Assembly (NCBI GenBank): GCA_021904315.1
Contig: CM038919.1
Location: 18,159,666-18,223,665 of the forward strand
Length of the DNA stretch: 64,000 nucleotides
Source: Sphagnum magellanicum
Lineage: Eukaryota; Streptophyta; Sphagnopsida; Sphagnales; Sphagnaceae
Direction of reading: 5' to 3'
The position numbers were made by a program, and so were the translations under genes. Below are positions 35,550 to 48,570 of this stretch, one piece after another. Below the pieces are notes generated by a model. The model was not told the DNA's origin. It did no database searches and worked only from the letters and a program-made list of their open reading frames with translations. Positions within the stretch are counted from its first letter, which is position 1. The number at the start of each line of letters is the position of its first letter.

Positions 35550-36412
35550 TGTAATCAAAAAAGAGAGGGTCCGAAACACACAGCACACTGCCTGCCTTCA
35601 ACGAACCCAGGCGTCCACGTTCTCCTGATCTATTTCACACAGTTCAGACCTTTGATCTCACACAACATACTAACTACCTACTAACACTTGCAAACGAACA
35701 TCACAAGATCAAAGACATACAAGTGTCTTGCATTCCACACAACAACAGAGCAGGTTTTATAGTATTCATCTCCTGCCTCGCCCATTCACACAGATGCCAG
35801 TGAGGGAAACTCTTTCATTACATTACAGACTATGTACATTCCCCGAAAGCACAAGCTCGCTTTTCCATCAAATGTTCACAAAAACACCAGATTCCCAGTG
35901 TTGTCTAATCTCTCTCTCTCCAATTCTTCTGCACTAGCTCGACCGACTACCAGGCGCAGCGGAAAGTTCTAGCACTCAGCCAAGCTATGCTCGCTCACCG
36001 AACTTCTCCTTACTCTCTCTACAAAGATCGCTTCTTTTGTCTCCTAATCCTCTCCAGATCAACTGATCATCCCTCCCCTCAAAAGCTTTTCCTCCTGGTA
36101 ATTAAGCTACCCCAAAAGCTCCTCAGACTTCCGTTAGCTTCCTCCCGAAGCCTCTCGAACCTCCTGCCACTCTGTTCCATCTAGCTCCAACCGTTAGCCA
36201 CCATTGCTTGCTTCTCTCCATTAATTCGACTCCATCTCTCCTCATAATTTCCAGCCGCCAATCTTCCTGGACCACTCAGCACACACCCAGCAAGCCATGC
36301 AACTCCATGCAATAGTTAATGGGGCGCCGTAATAAGATTACGACTAATTAGGCAATTTAAACCTCAAGATCAGCCAGCATTTAGCTTTGTGCAGCGACCT
36401 AATTTCGCACTA
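35550..36412. other. GC-richer insert between near-identical direct repeats
   Basis: 863 bases, clearly richer in GC and in C/T on the plus strand than everything within several kb, with CG dinucleotides retained. The longest open frames (35728-35937 and 35987-36184, +) have no recognisable domain. On the minus strand it is purine-rich and resembles UTR or promoter DNA from a gene region rather than local intergenic DNA. Its boundary lies exactly at the direct repeats. It could be a captured or copied gene fragment, the body of a short non-autonomous retroelement, or filler from break repair. Confidence 0.6.
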
Positions 36413-36779
36413 CAACATGGTAATATCCTTCAAAACAAAAGAACCCTCAAATTGAATTCCAAAATGCTAAATCTTCCTCACTGTACAACTTTGATTTATT
36501 AGTTTGGATTGGATGTTATGCTATAGTCTTCTTTAAATGGATTTGTAATCGATATAGGGTATGACTTAATCCTTAATATTATATATATATATGATAAATT
36601 AGTTATTAGTAGGTTTAATTAATAGGTTAAAAAGTGAATCAACATCAATATATTCAATTGAGTGAAAACACATTATCATGACCCTTTTTGAACCTTTTTG
36701 GGTCTAATATATACCTCTCAAAATATGGTGCATTTAGTTTTGGGTTTTGTTTAGAATTAAGATTTTCACAAAGCATGTT
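36413..36779 (+). repeat. 367 bp direct repeat, right copy
   Basis: Offset exactly 1230 bases from the left copy. The flanks of the two copies differ immediately outside the repeat (CATCT versus CACTA on the left, TGTAA versus ATCTA on the right). Confidence 0.95.
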
Positions 36780-39700
36780 ATCTAATATTATTTGAAAGAA
36801 ACAAATAAATTTAACCATTTAAATTCAAGGAAACATGAATATATTTATGGTATACACAATATTACTGACCCATTTTCAAATTTGAAACTACACTGGATGT
36901 TTGGTTTGATTAATTATTCAAATAAATGTTTTAAATGGATTTTATGTATTATCCCAACTCACAATGCTTGTTATCTTTCATTTCAAAGTGATTGTTTATT
37001 GAAATTTCAATTTACCATATATTTATGGTCAATGCTTTGAAAAAACTCAATTTGTGAAATGAAAATTATCAAACTTTTCACATGGTTCACAAACATGATT
37101 CAAAGTATGTGAATCACATGTGAAATAAATACTAGAAATTTCATATAGGTTTTAAATCATTTCAAAAAAAACTTGAGTAAATTTGTATTTTTCACTACAT
37201 AATTACAAATATCATTTTTGTGCAAATCTACTTCAATCCACCATGATATACATAGAAGAGATCTACTTTCTTTTCTATTTTATTGCTTGAGTTATGTTCT
37301 ACCATAATATGCAAAAACGTTGAGAAACATTTTTTTCATGTTGACATGGTTTAAATTTTCACCTAGGGAAACACTACAATGTGAATACATAAAGGGGGTC
37401 ACTATATTGAGCTTTCACCCAATTCAATTAATAGTACCAATAGGTTGTTTTGCATCTACTTGGCATAAAATGGAAATTGTAACATGAAGATGAGATAGCT
37501 TTCATTGATTGGTTAAAAAATAGTTTTATACTTCTCCCAAGATATTGATTGTTTATTTAGGTTGTTGTTATTCCATTGCCTTGCAAAATGGACATCCTTG
37601 TGTTGGGAAGCTTATGGACTAAACAACCCTATGTGCTTTGAAGTGCTCCTCATGTGCACCACCATATATACACTGAAACAACACCTTTGGATGTTAACAA
37701 GCAAGTTTTGTGCCTAACATCTTTAGTAATTTTCTTTCTAATATTCAATGGTAATCATTTGTGAAAAAAACTATATGAAATGAAATTGAATTACATTCAT
37801 GAAGGAATCTTTGTTGGTGAATCTTAAGTAGTTTCTCAACCCAACTGTTCATTCTTTGTGCAATATTTGTTTGATTCAATAAAAGACATTACAATCTTAC
37901 AATGTGGTCACAGAATGCACATAGATTGCTTTTGTGAAACAAACACCCATGTTTAATGAATCATCATTTTAAATATTTGACCTATGTTTTCTATTCATGA
38001 CTTTAGATTTAATGGGATAATGTACATTATGGACTTGTAGTATCAAGCCTCAATGATACAAGGTCACATATTGGGTGTTTTTGTTCACAAAAGTTGTGAA
38101 CTAATGGAAATTTGCAATAGTGTTTTTGACAATGCTTTCCTCATATACACAAAAAGAAAACATATTCACAATTCATTGCATCACAATGTCCAAAAACCTT
38201 CATTGTGTATTTTGTAAAAACTAAAGCATTTATCATTCTATGATGGCAAATCCCTTTCCAATTTTATTTGTTTACACTTATTCAAAAGGCACAACATGTT
38301 TTTCCCCACAATTAATATTTTCATGATTTGAAATTCAAATATGATTAACTAGAGTTCTTGATTAGTTCAAGTCAAAGTGAAGATGGAGGGTGGGAACTAG
38401 TGTTGGGTACATAGTTGTGAAACAAATGTTCAAAACCATTTTAGGTATCAACATGTTCTCTCACAAAAAATTAGTTAGGGATCATTAAGGCAATACTCAA
38501 GCTGATTTCACCCTATTAATTCTCACTTGTACACTTCATTGTTTGAGTAGAATACATTCAACAACCAATTTGTGAAAACAATTGGAAATAACTAGCTATT
38601 TTTACATTTGTGAAAAGTAACTTGAAATTGGTTGAAAGTTTTTTAATACAATTTTTGATACCCTAGACAATTTTCATGGAACTAAAAATAATTGGAAAAA
38701 ACTAGGTCAATTCTTACAACTTAATAAAAAAAATTGAAATTGTGAATCCTCGCAAAAATGTGGAAACTACCCAACTAGCATCTATTCACATTGATTTGTG
38801 CATAACATTGTAAAAGTGAAAATTGCAAAAATTCATTACAAATTCAATGGAGTTTTAACAAACTCATAGTTACAAAATTTTCCAATTTGACTATAATTGT
38901 GTACTAATCATAATAATCTAATTTGATTATGAAGTCATACATAAGTCAATACATAAAAAAGAATTGAACCTTCACCTCAACTATCACAAACCAAATCCTT
39001 AATCTATAATTTGAAGTTGTGAATTTTTAATTGGCACCTTGTAAATATACATATATCTATTTTAAAATTGGAATCTTTTATAATCATGTAATTATGCAAT
39101 TACAGTAAAATCAATTTTATATATCTAACTACATTATCATAATTTATTTAATAATTTCAATTTTTCATAATTTATTAATTACATTTAATTCATATTCCAT
39201 TTTTAATTATGCAAAAAATTAATTTATTCAATTTGGTTGTAAAACTTTAATATTTATTCCACATTTTCAGATTTAAAAATAAATAAACTATGGGTTCTTT
39301 AATTAAAATAACATAAAATTAGCTATATATTTTCACATGTCCTTAATTTCATAATTAAATTTTTCTTATGCTTCTCTAAGTTTTATATTTGTTTATTTTT
39401 AATAAATTTAATTTTTTTGTAAAAACATTACATTTATATACATGAATAGTGAAATGATTGGACTTGGGCAATACAAATTTGTAATGAAATCAAATTTTCT
39501 TAATACAATTATAATGAGATTAATTACACATGTTTGGAATTACACAAGAAATTTCTAATCATTTTTTTATCATTTTACAAAATTGGACTTTCATGATTGT
39601 TAAATGCTTTTATTTTCGCAACTCAAAATCTAAACATTCAAATAAAATACTAAAGTGTTGTTGGTCACTACTCACTACCCAAACACAATCTCACAAATGC

Positions 39701-41705
39701 AAAACTTATATAAGTTAGATGCAAAACAAGGCCCAACAATTGTACAACAAAACAAAGGAATCATAACCCATGGCATCCCACATTCTACTTTGGGTTGGAT
39801 GACAATATATCCAACCATGATGGTAAGGCACTTCACCCAAAAACATTTAGATAGAAGGGGGCAAGGAACATGCATACAACCTCCAAACTATAAACATTAA
39901 AAGACCAACATGGCAAGCAATGGGACAACCTCCACCACATTGAAAAAGCAAGGACCATTATGGTTAGCAACCTATGGTTCCTTAGAATAAAGTTGATACC
40001 AAAAAAATAAGGATAAGGAATTGCTTAAGTCATATCAACAAAAACCCCTAAACCTTAATATTGGACCCATCTAATATCTCCCTAATATTTCCAAACCCTA
40101 ACTTAAAGCAATATTGCAATATTAAAATTCTTGGTTTTTAAAACAGTTCAAGTTGACTAACCAATCCTTCTTGACTAATGAACATGTATATTTTGATTAG
40201 AAGCCTAAAGCATGTATTTTTTTGACCAATTAGTTTGACTAGAATGACCTATTTGACAAATATATCCAATCAAGTTAAACAAACCTAGTCAAAATGGTCG
40301 ATGGGTTTAAAACAAATTGAACATTGAATCAAGTTGAACATAAGAAATTGACTTCATTAGTCAAAATGATCAATGTTCTTTAATAAAAAAAACATCTTAT
40401 GCTAAGTAGTAAATTAACCCATTATACATAAATATTATGTACCTACCTCCTACCTCCCACCTACAATTTTACAACCTACCTATGTACCTACCAACCCACC
40501 CACCTACTAGGTGCAAATGGGATAACACAAGCCACACATGTCCCCTTGGGTGACCACATATTAGATGTTTATTTTGGAATATTCTTGGAATATTTTGAAT
40601 AAAAGTCTTTAAAGAAGCTTTGAAAATTTTTGAAAATTTTCATCACACTATTATGTTATAGTTTATCATTGGGGAGATCAAGGGTTCAATTCCTAATACT
40701 TGTAACTAATGTACATGCTTAAGGGTCTAAAATAAGTAAACTAGGTTAATTAATAAATTAAGTAGATTATACTAGGTTAAGTTAAGGTAGCTGAGGTAAG
40801 GGAGGGTAGGTTACCACCCACCTACATGCCTTTTTACAACCAACCTTCCTACCTACCTACCACCAAAAAATATTTTTGATAACAATTTTTAAAATAAATT
40901 ATTTAAATATGGGCATAAATGTGACAAATTAAACAGTTCACTATTTGCCCCAACATCAAAGAACGTAGGATTAGGCTAAGGTCTTGTTAGGATAAAACTT
41001 ATGTTGACATGACATCAATGCATTTTTAAACTTCAAGATGGCAATATTGAAATTTTAATTAATATTAAACTATACAAATGTTCAATTTATATAACTACAC
41101 ATGTAATCCTCCATTTTGATTTACATGGTTACTTCTAACTTTACTAATGCACTAGAGTTAATTAATATTTAATTTCAAACCATTTTTTCTTACAATAATG
41201 AAATATTTTGAATTGATGCACCTATACACACATGTCAACAATTGGTCATCATAATGAAAAATTTTAATTTAAAATTTAAAATTATTTCATTACAAATTAT
41301 ATGAAAATGTAAAGGTCATCACACATATTTAATTAATTTAAGACTTTACAAAAGTCCAAAAATCCAAACAATAACTTGACAATGTTAAATTTATTCAAAC
41401 TTTCAATTATAAATCACCTAGTGGCCACTTGGACCAAAAGGAAAAGCTAAAAGAAAAAACATTTACATGTAGTGTCTATAAATTAAACTTTAACAATGCC
41501 ATGGCAGGTTTTTTAAAGAAAAGTTTACATAGATCACACAAAAAATTTAACTAGTAAAACAAACTTTATTAAAAAAATTTGTAGATGCAAATTCAATCTA
41601 GTGGCCACTAGGTTGTGAAAACAAATAATATTGATTTCTTTCAAAGAATTTTGAAAAGAAAAAATCCACTATTAATAATAAAAAATTTCCTAAAAAGCCT
41701 AAATG
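36780..41705. other. AT-rich intergenic region, no gene seen
   Basis: Very AT-rich with almost no CG. CCTA-rich tracts lie at 40441-40510 and 40801-40862. A stretch at about 40505-40640 matches, in inverted orientation, 22.51-22.65 kb (GCAAATGGGATAACA, GGAATATTCTTG), a dispersed repeat. Confidence 0.45.
40650..40710 (+). other. possible tRNA-like or SINE-head sequence with a B-box
   Basis: GGGTTCAATTCC (about 40682-40693) fits the pol III B-box consensus, preceded by TTGGGGAGATCA, as seen in many tRNA T-arm regions. The expected A-box and acceptor stem cannot be drawn convincingly, so at most it is a decayed tRNA-derived sequence. Confidence 0.2.
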
Positions 41706-42350
41706 GGTCAAAACACGTAATTAGGAGCCAAAAATAGCATTGGATGTTAGACATAATCAATCAACATCAAACATTTTATTTTTATTACCATTTAAAACTA
41801 TAGTAATCATGGCAAGTCAAGTCCAACAATTGCACATAGTTCTTTGACAACATATGTCCCCTAAACAATTCAAGAAAAAAACCATTCCACTTCAGATTTT
41901 AAAACGCCTTGTTAGGTTCATCATCAATCAATAATGTTTGATCCTCCTTCCCATGAAGTAATCTATGGCAATTAAAATACATTCATTTCAAATCCTTCAA
42001 ATAATAATGAAACCCAGGTGAAATTTGACTAGACGTCTTGGAACATTGTTCACATCCCTAAATGAAAACATACCGCTCCAAAAACATTTTAGGGATGAGC
42101 ATGGGAGAAACTTCTAGCACATCCTCAAGCTTCATACAAGACCAAATTGTAATGTAAAAGTATTTGAACGCCTAAAAGAGGAAATGTTCCACTCTAACTC
42201 TCACTTCCACTTTGCTTCTACCAATATTTCTTCCAAAGACTCATGCATTCCCATGTCAAACAACAAAATGCAAGAAATAACATATCACATTGTTGACGTT
42301 GAGAACTAACAATTTTTCAGGTCCAACAGTTTATAAACGTAGACATGAAC
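41706..42350 (-). pseudogene. decayed transposable-element coding fragment
   Basis: On the minus strand one frame stays readable for about 130 codons with only about four stops: MKLEDVLEVSPMLIPKMF, then SSQISPGFHYYLKDLK, then HGKEDQTLLIDDEPNKAF, then LSKNYVQLLDLTCHDY. Such long readable stretches do not arise in the neutral AT-rich background here. I do not recognise an enzyme family; it is probably a TE protein. Its left end, from 41706, shares about 115 bases with 52.73-52.85 kb (GTCAAAACA.GTAATTAGGAG and GTAATCATGGCAAGT). Confidence 0.5.
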
Positions 42351-43303
42351 TCATCACTAAAATATGTTTCGAAACCTTGAAATGTAACAATAATAAGATG
42401 TGTTAGCATAAAAACCTACATGGTTCATCTTAATGTAAAAATATTAATAAGTTGAAGAATTCAATTGAGACTAAAAAAAACACCTTGTGGCCACTAAGCA
42501 ATTATTAAAAATAAAATGAGAGAATGCAAGCAATTGATTGAAATTTTAAGTTGCATAAAGAAAAAGAGCAAAAACATTGTAGGAAGGTAAACAAAAAGAA
42601 AATAATAAACTACATTAATTGGGAAAATTCATTAGAAAGCAACATGCCCAAAAAAATTTCCTAGCTTCAAGTTCAATTTAAACATATTATTTTAATTGAT
42701 AAAAGAATCCAAAATCAGTTTTAAATTGCTATAGTAAGAATAATAGTAATTTTTTTCTTAACTTCACTTTTGCTTTTGTATAATATATTGTGTCACAATT
42801 ATCACTACAATCTTCAAATAACATATTGTAATAAGGATCCCTACAACTTATGCTTCTAATAGTCCCAAAAAGATTATGTTTCACGTAAGTTTAAACACTA
42901 AATCCAAATGAATGAAATGAGACCAAGTAAGGAAAAATGGTGGGAAATGTGTAATCCCCATTGCTATATGCACCTTCAAATAATTCCAAAAATATAACAC
43001 TAGGGTCCAAATTCAATATCAAGAACCATGCACACCAAGGACAAGTTCCTTGTTGTAGTCCTTGCTAAGAAATTTTTTAAACAATGGGGACACATGGGTT
43101 TTTACAATTAGTTGGGTTGGTAATCACATTGATGAAAATTTCAATTTCAGTCAAGTTGACTTTGGCATGAATCGTATTTTTCAACTTCTTAGGTGCTTAA
43201 TGGGTTTATAATTTTGGGCACGTGTCTTGCAAGTGTTTACACTTTTAATTGCAATTATTTATGTGCTCCTCTTGTATCTTCTACCTAGTGAGCCTCTCAT
43301 CTC
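42351..43303. other. AT-rich, no clear gene
   Basis: Possibly the upstream part of the minus-strand decayed coding fragment, but no readable frame longer than about 20 codons could be followed. Confidence 0.35.
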
Positions 43304-43308
43304 TTGAT

Positions 43309-44294
43309 TGACGCATTCCCAACTCCTAGAAGGATTCAAATGTGAGTCCAAGTAAAAGACAGCGAAAGAAGGAAGAATCGGGGCACGCTCCCTAACTCAC
43401 AACACTTCGAGGGGTAGAGGGGCGTGTTGAAGCTCCGGGATGGGACTAGGAAGAGTTGACAAGCTTCACTCACTCACACGGGCCTGCACACACGGGCCTG
43501 CACACAACCCACACAAAGTGGTTAGTGCATAGTTGAAGCACCTTTGGTGCTAAGACTCACCACGGGCAACACGGACACATTAGACTCACCACGGCCTAGA
43601 CTTGAGGGAAGCCACCACCTTCCCCCTTATAATATACTCTATGGCTGGCCACAGAGCCTACATCCAAATGGCTTTTCTCTCCTGGGACTCCCAAGTGGGA
43701 GTCCTGAAATCGCGCTAGTTGGGACTCCCGCAACTTTGGAGCCCCATAACTTTACGAACAAACCTTGGATCGAAATGCAATCTAAAAAAAATTTGTAGCT
43801 CTTGTCGAAAGCTTTCCAATGGTATGTCGCACACCCTTTGCAGCTAAGAAAATCGGGTCGATTCTCGATTTTTTCTGGTCGGGAGTCAAATTGGCAATTT
43901 GACTCTTGACCCTTCTTTTAGCCATAACTTGTGTTTCAAATGTCCAAATGAGCAATGAGAGCCCATTTTAGACATCTAAGTTCTAAGAGCTTTCCAATGA
44001 TATAAAGAATGCCACAAGCCATTGGGTTTTGACCCCTAAAATCGCTCTCTGAAGTTTCAGGAGTCCACCGGGACTCCATCTCCCAAAGTGGGAATTGCCT
44101 TGGGAGTGTGAAGGTTCACTCCCTCATACTCCCTCACATTTTCTTACACTCCCAGGAGTATGTGATGTGACTCCCAAGCTTTTTTTTGGCCCGCACCTTT
44201 GCGACTTCTTTGCCTTGACTCCCCAGCTTCCTCTTGGCCCGCAACCTTGTAACCCCTTTGCCTTGGTCGCGAGCCCAAAGCTATGGTTGCGACA
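43309..44294 (+). mobile_element. solo LTR (copy A), 986 bp, TSD TTGAT
   Basis: Starts TGACGCATTCCCAACTCC and ends GGTTGCGACA, and is flanked on both sides by TTGAT (43304-43308 and 44295-44299), the classic 5 bp target duplication. No internal retrotransposon sequence is next to it, so it is a solo LTR left by recombination between LTRs. Inside are CACACAAAGTGGTTAGTGC, a TATAATATACTC promoter-like stretch near 43630 and several GGGAGTC/GACTCCC words. The open frames across it (43544-43798, 44095-44298) are LTR translations, not genes. CG sites have decayed more than in copy B. Confidence 0.92.
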
Positions 44295-44394
44295 TTGATT
44301 GTCTTAGTTTCTTTTTAGGGTTCTATCTAATGCACCTTCTAATCATTATTTTCTTTTCTTTTCTTTTCTTTGGTCACACATTGTTGTTGAGAAG

Positions 44395-46070
44395 AAAATG
44401 GTGCAAGGTTGTGAATTAAGAGGAGATGTCATAGAGTGGGAAAATGTAGACTATAAGCTCCAGACATAAGAGTTTTTTGCAACCATCAAAAAACTAAGCA
44501 ATAAGGGTTTGAATTTAAAACAAAAATCACAAGTACCCATGTGATTAAGGTAGATCTCATAGAGGTGTTTGGAGAGTCTAAGGTGTTGAAGACCACAAAT
44601 CCAAATATGGATCCTAACACAAAATTGGAGTTGTTGCACTTGTATTCATAGTGTTATGGCCATAACAATGTGACCAAGAATGAATTTTATTTGCAATTTA
44701 TCAAAGGTTACATAGCTCAAGAGAAGGGTATAGAAGTAAATTAGGCGAAGGCAGTTGCTTCTACAGCAAGAAAAAAACTCAAGAAGAAAGAAATAGCAAA
44801 GTGGAAGCTTGCTCACGGATCTACATCTATGAATTGCAACGGGAGTGGCATGGAAGGTTTGGTTTTTCTTCGTGATGACAATGTCATCACTCAGGGTTGA
44901 AAGACTCCAAAAGAAGAGCCTTTGCATTTAAAGATTATTGCCAACAACATTTTTCAGTGTCCTTATGTGGTCACACCTATTGTAATAGTTCACGTTCAAG
45001 AGTTGTATGATTTTTTAGGAGAAATTTTACGCAAGTCGAAACTCAAGGTCAAACACCTTGAGTTGTAAAAAACAAAATATGACATGGAACTGGTGGAATC
45101 ATGTTTTTTTTTGGCAGATTGACAAAAATTACTAAACCAAGCCCAAGAGTGCATGATCAAAGATGAAGAAAATATTCAACATCTTTTATAGCAACTTCAT
45201 GCACTCCATGCACTCAAAATATGATATGTCAGTTGACAATTTAGGGTTTTGATTTGCAAAATAATTTTGTTTATTCCAACTCCTGCACCAAATCTTGCAT
45301 ATTGCAATAGTGTTTACAAGGTTTAGGTCATTGTTTCTATGGATCATTAATGTTCGTGTAGATTGTGAATCATGTTGGTCATGTAGGTTGAAAGTGCTAG
45401 CAATAGTGACATTCCTTCCAAGGATGTTATGCCAGAGGAGATCAAGCCATTAAGTGAAAAATTTGAGACATTGGAAAAAAAATTGAAAGTATCATGAAGA
45501 CAAATGTTGTAGCATTGTGTAAGGTGAAGATGATTTATAGGATGCAAAACTAGACATGTGGAAAATTAATTATAATATTAATGTTGTTACGAAAGAGCTT
45601 GCAAAATTGGAGCAAGAATTACAAGCAATTTATAAATAGTTGGGAGAAATGCAACAAGGAAGAGGAATTTCTTTTTGGCGTCAACCAATTTTTCATTCAT
45701 CTCCCCCTATTATTGATGATGATCACAATGGTTTATATTACATTTTGCCGCAACCCTGTGGTTTTTGCAAGAGATGGTTTACTTCATTTGATGTGGTTGT
45801 TGCCTTTTGTAAACATACTTACCACCCATTTTGCCTTGCCCAATTGTGCAGAGATGATAATAAATGTTGTGTATGCAAGGAGCTCTTTCATCCTGACTAG
45901 TGCACTTCTTAAGGAGTAAGGGAACTAAATGAAGGGATTTGGTCCTTAGCTATTGAGCTCAGTGTGGATGACTTATGCAACAAAATAAAAAATGCATTGA
46001 AACAAGAGGCACAAGCATAAAAAGAGTCTTGTAAGTTGATTTCTTGTCATCCAATTGCACTAGCTAGCAA
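44395..46070 (+). pseudogene. decayed gene ending in a RING/PHD-like zinc finger
   Basis: Plus-strand coding remnant. It begins with an ATG at about 44398 (MVQGCELRGDVIEWENVDY, then a stop) and continues with a long frame broken by only a few stops from about 44625 to 45100 (ELYDFLGEILRKSKLK, lysine-rich, probably coiled coil). The last part, 45640-45900, is open for 86 codons and contains PCGFCKRWF, CKHTYHPFC and CCVCKELFHPD, a C-x2-C ... C-x-H-x2-H-x2-C ... C-x2-C layout like RING or PHD fingers. After the stop the frame continues (GIWSLAIELSVDDLCNKIK, 45.93-46.00 kb), so the open frame is only a piece. Probably TE-derived; dead. Confidence 0.6.
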
Positions 46071-46399
46071 TTAAGAGATGCAAAGCTTGTATTTATAGTT
46101 CATGAAATGTAGAGGGTGCATTGTTTATCATTCTAAAAGGTTTACATTATCCTTTTATTATTGCTTTTAATCATGAAATTGCAACTCCACTCATGCTGCT
46201 AAATTGTAGGTCAAAAGCACATAGATCCTCCTTCAAGCTATGTATCCTAAGCCTTCATTTATGGTAGGATTTAGAATTGACTTTTTACGTTGCTTAGTCT
46301 TGAATTGCTTTGTTTATATGTATGAATTCACACCTTATTAAGTAACTAACTCCTTTGTTAAAAAACTTATTGTGTAATTTTTTCTCCAATACTATAGAT

Positions 46400-47110
46400 C
46401 TATTAGTAAGGTTTTTCTTGTTTTAGTAATGACTCCAAACAACCCTTTATTAAAGATTGCATGTTCTTTGGTTAACATTTGATTGTTGGTCATGTTTTGA
46501 AATTATGGGTTGTCAAGTACTAAAGGTCCCTTGCTAAAGTATCTGATTACTCAACAAAAGCCTATGTAGTAGTTTTTGGGTGCTTAAGGTCCTTTCACAA
46601 ACATCTAAACGCTTTGGTAATCAATTTAGTGTTTTTGGGGTGCTTAAGATGCTTTAATAAACATTTTACTACTTTCCCAATCAATCTTGTGTTTTTTGGG
46701 TGTTGAAGGACCTTAGTGAAACATTTGATTGCTTTGATAATCAATCTACTCCTTTTGGGATGCTTAAGATGCTTTAATAAGCATTTGATTACTTTGGTAA
46801 TCAAACTAGTGATTTTTAAGTGTTGCTAGTCCTTAAAGAAACATATGACTACTTTGGTCATCAAACTAGTGTTTTTTGTGTGTTGCTTGTCCTTAGAGAA
46901 ACATTTGATTATTTTGGTAACTATTTTTTGGTTGCTTAAGGCCTTTTCATAATCAACTAATTGCTTTGACAAATTTCAATTCACTACTTTCTGGGTGCTT
47001 AAGGTCCTTTTTTTAAATGTATATTTGCTTTGGTACTTATTAGTCTACTGGTTTTTGGGTGGTTAAAGTATGGTCATGAGCATCTAATTGTTCGAGTAAT
47101 CAAATTATTG
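46400..47110. repeat. degenerate minisatellite, unit about 60 bp, about nine copies
   Basis: The unit contains TTTTTGGGTGCTTAAGGTCC, then AAACATTTGATTGCTTTGGT, then AATCAA.CTAGTG. Copies differ by substitutions and small indels. Because the unit is close to 60 bases, the minus-strand frame 46595-46804 translates into a 20-residue repeat (KCLLKHLKHPKNTRLI-type), a consequence of the array and not evidence for a protein. Confidence 0.8.
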
Positions 47111-47229
47111 CTTTGATGTTAGCCTTAGATAGGTCTTTTTCCAAAATTTGATTAAGCTACATGAGTATTTGCAATTTCATCTTTTTGTTTTATCATTTAT
47201 TCAAGTACCATTCTTTTTAATGCTAAGTA

Positions 47230-48570
47230 AACTAAGATGACATCCTGTGGGTCAACTTTTCTAAATGACAAACAACAAAGCTTAGGGGTGCTAATTAGTA
47301 GTAGTCACTTTGCTCCAACCTCATGCAATGGCCATTCAAGTGCATTAACACCTCCAACATCACCAAGGGGTGATGTAGCAATAAACATTGATGTAGTTGT
47401 AAATTCTCCATTAAAACATGACATGCTACAAGATGAGAGATTAGAAGTGCATGAGATGCTGTCAAAGTCATGCCACAAAGTTGCAAGTGGAGGATGTTGT
47501 TGGACAGGGTTCTAAGGAGCATAATGCAAGACCAATCCCAAATCTAGGTCCTATACATATATCCAAAGAAAATTCTAGACTGACCTTATGGTAAGTGTTA
47601 ATGGTTTTCTGATTTTTCTTCTTCTAAGTACTTAATTGGCATGTTTTTTCTTTGAATGTACCAAAGGTATTTCTACATTTCTTAGGAGTGTTACATAATA
47701 TGATGATTTATCTTGTGATTGTAGGTGTGATTGTTATGCAGCATGAAGCTATAGAAAAGAACAAACCAAGCCTACATACAAAAGGGAAATTCATTTTATA
47801 CCTACAGGGTCTTTGTGGTCATAGTTAAATGATCAGTGTTATCAAAGTTCATATAGTTGACCTAAGCATTGCAAGTTCCTTTTGTGGATTTGCATCCTCA
47901 TACATTCAGGTTGTATGTGTTTGTGAATGTTGCAATTCCATTTGTACTTTTTCAATTCAAATATGAAAATCCATTTAGCTAATATATGCTTATTACATGT
48001 AGAAAAGTTTTTTTTTACAGGTCCACGTTATAATATGTTGATTAATATAATGTTTTAAGACACCTATGCAACTGGACATGGGCTAACTAATAAGATAAAT
48101 GTGCTAGCATAAATAAAGAGGATACTTATGTATTTGTATTTATTATGTCACATAGATCAATAGGCTCTAATGCTAGGAAGTGTGGACATCATTAGAAAGA
48201 GCTTGTAAACAACTTTGCCTAACACGGAGGGAGCTTTTGATGATTCAAAAGCTAATGCAATTGAAGGTCATGAAAAAAGTTTAGCCAAATATTTTTTCCA
48301 AACTAAGGCATAGATTTGCAAACAACCCAAGTTGTTGTCGCAACATTTGATGGAAGGAATGCGAAGAAAGGATCATTATCTAAGGTTATGTGTCACACGT
48401 ATACAATTCCAGATTCAAGTGAAGATACTCCTCAAGGTCAAGAGAGTGGGAAACAACAAAAAAACAAGCAGGCATGGTCTCCTACATGGAAAAAATTAGC
48501 AAAAAGTTGGGGCAATAATGTGCGAAAAATTATATCCACTGGAAGCAAGGTAGGGAATATCTAAAGTGAT
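47230..48570 (+). pseudogene. possible decayed TE coding pieces
   Basis: Two plus-strand frames, 47237-47515 and 48316-48564, have less skewed composition than the background (TPPTSPRGDVAINIDVV; CHTYTIPDSSEDTPQGQESG then a lysine-rich tail). Neither shows a known domain. They lie downstream of the zinc-finger pseudogene on the same strand and could be parts of the same dead element. Confidence 0.3.

Noticed and set aside
40441..40870. CCTA-rich tracts as a structured or CRISPR-like array
   Set aside because: No regular repeat/spacer spacing; simple low-complexity DNA in a plant genome.
46595..46804. Lysine-rich repeat protein (-)
   Set aside because: Explained by the 60 bp minisatellite; not called as a gene.
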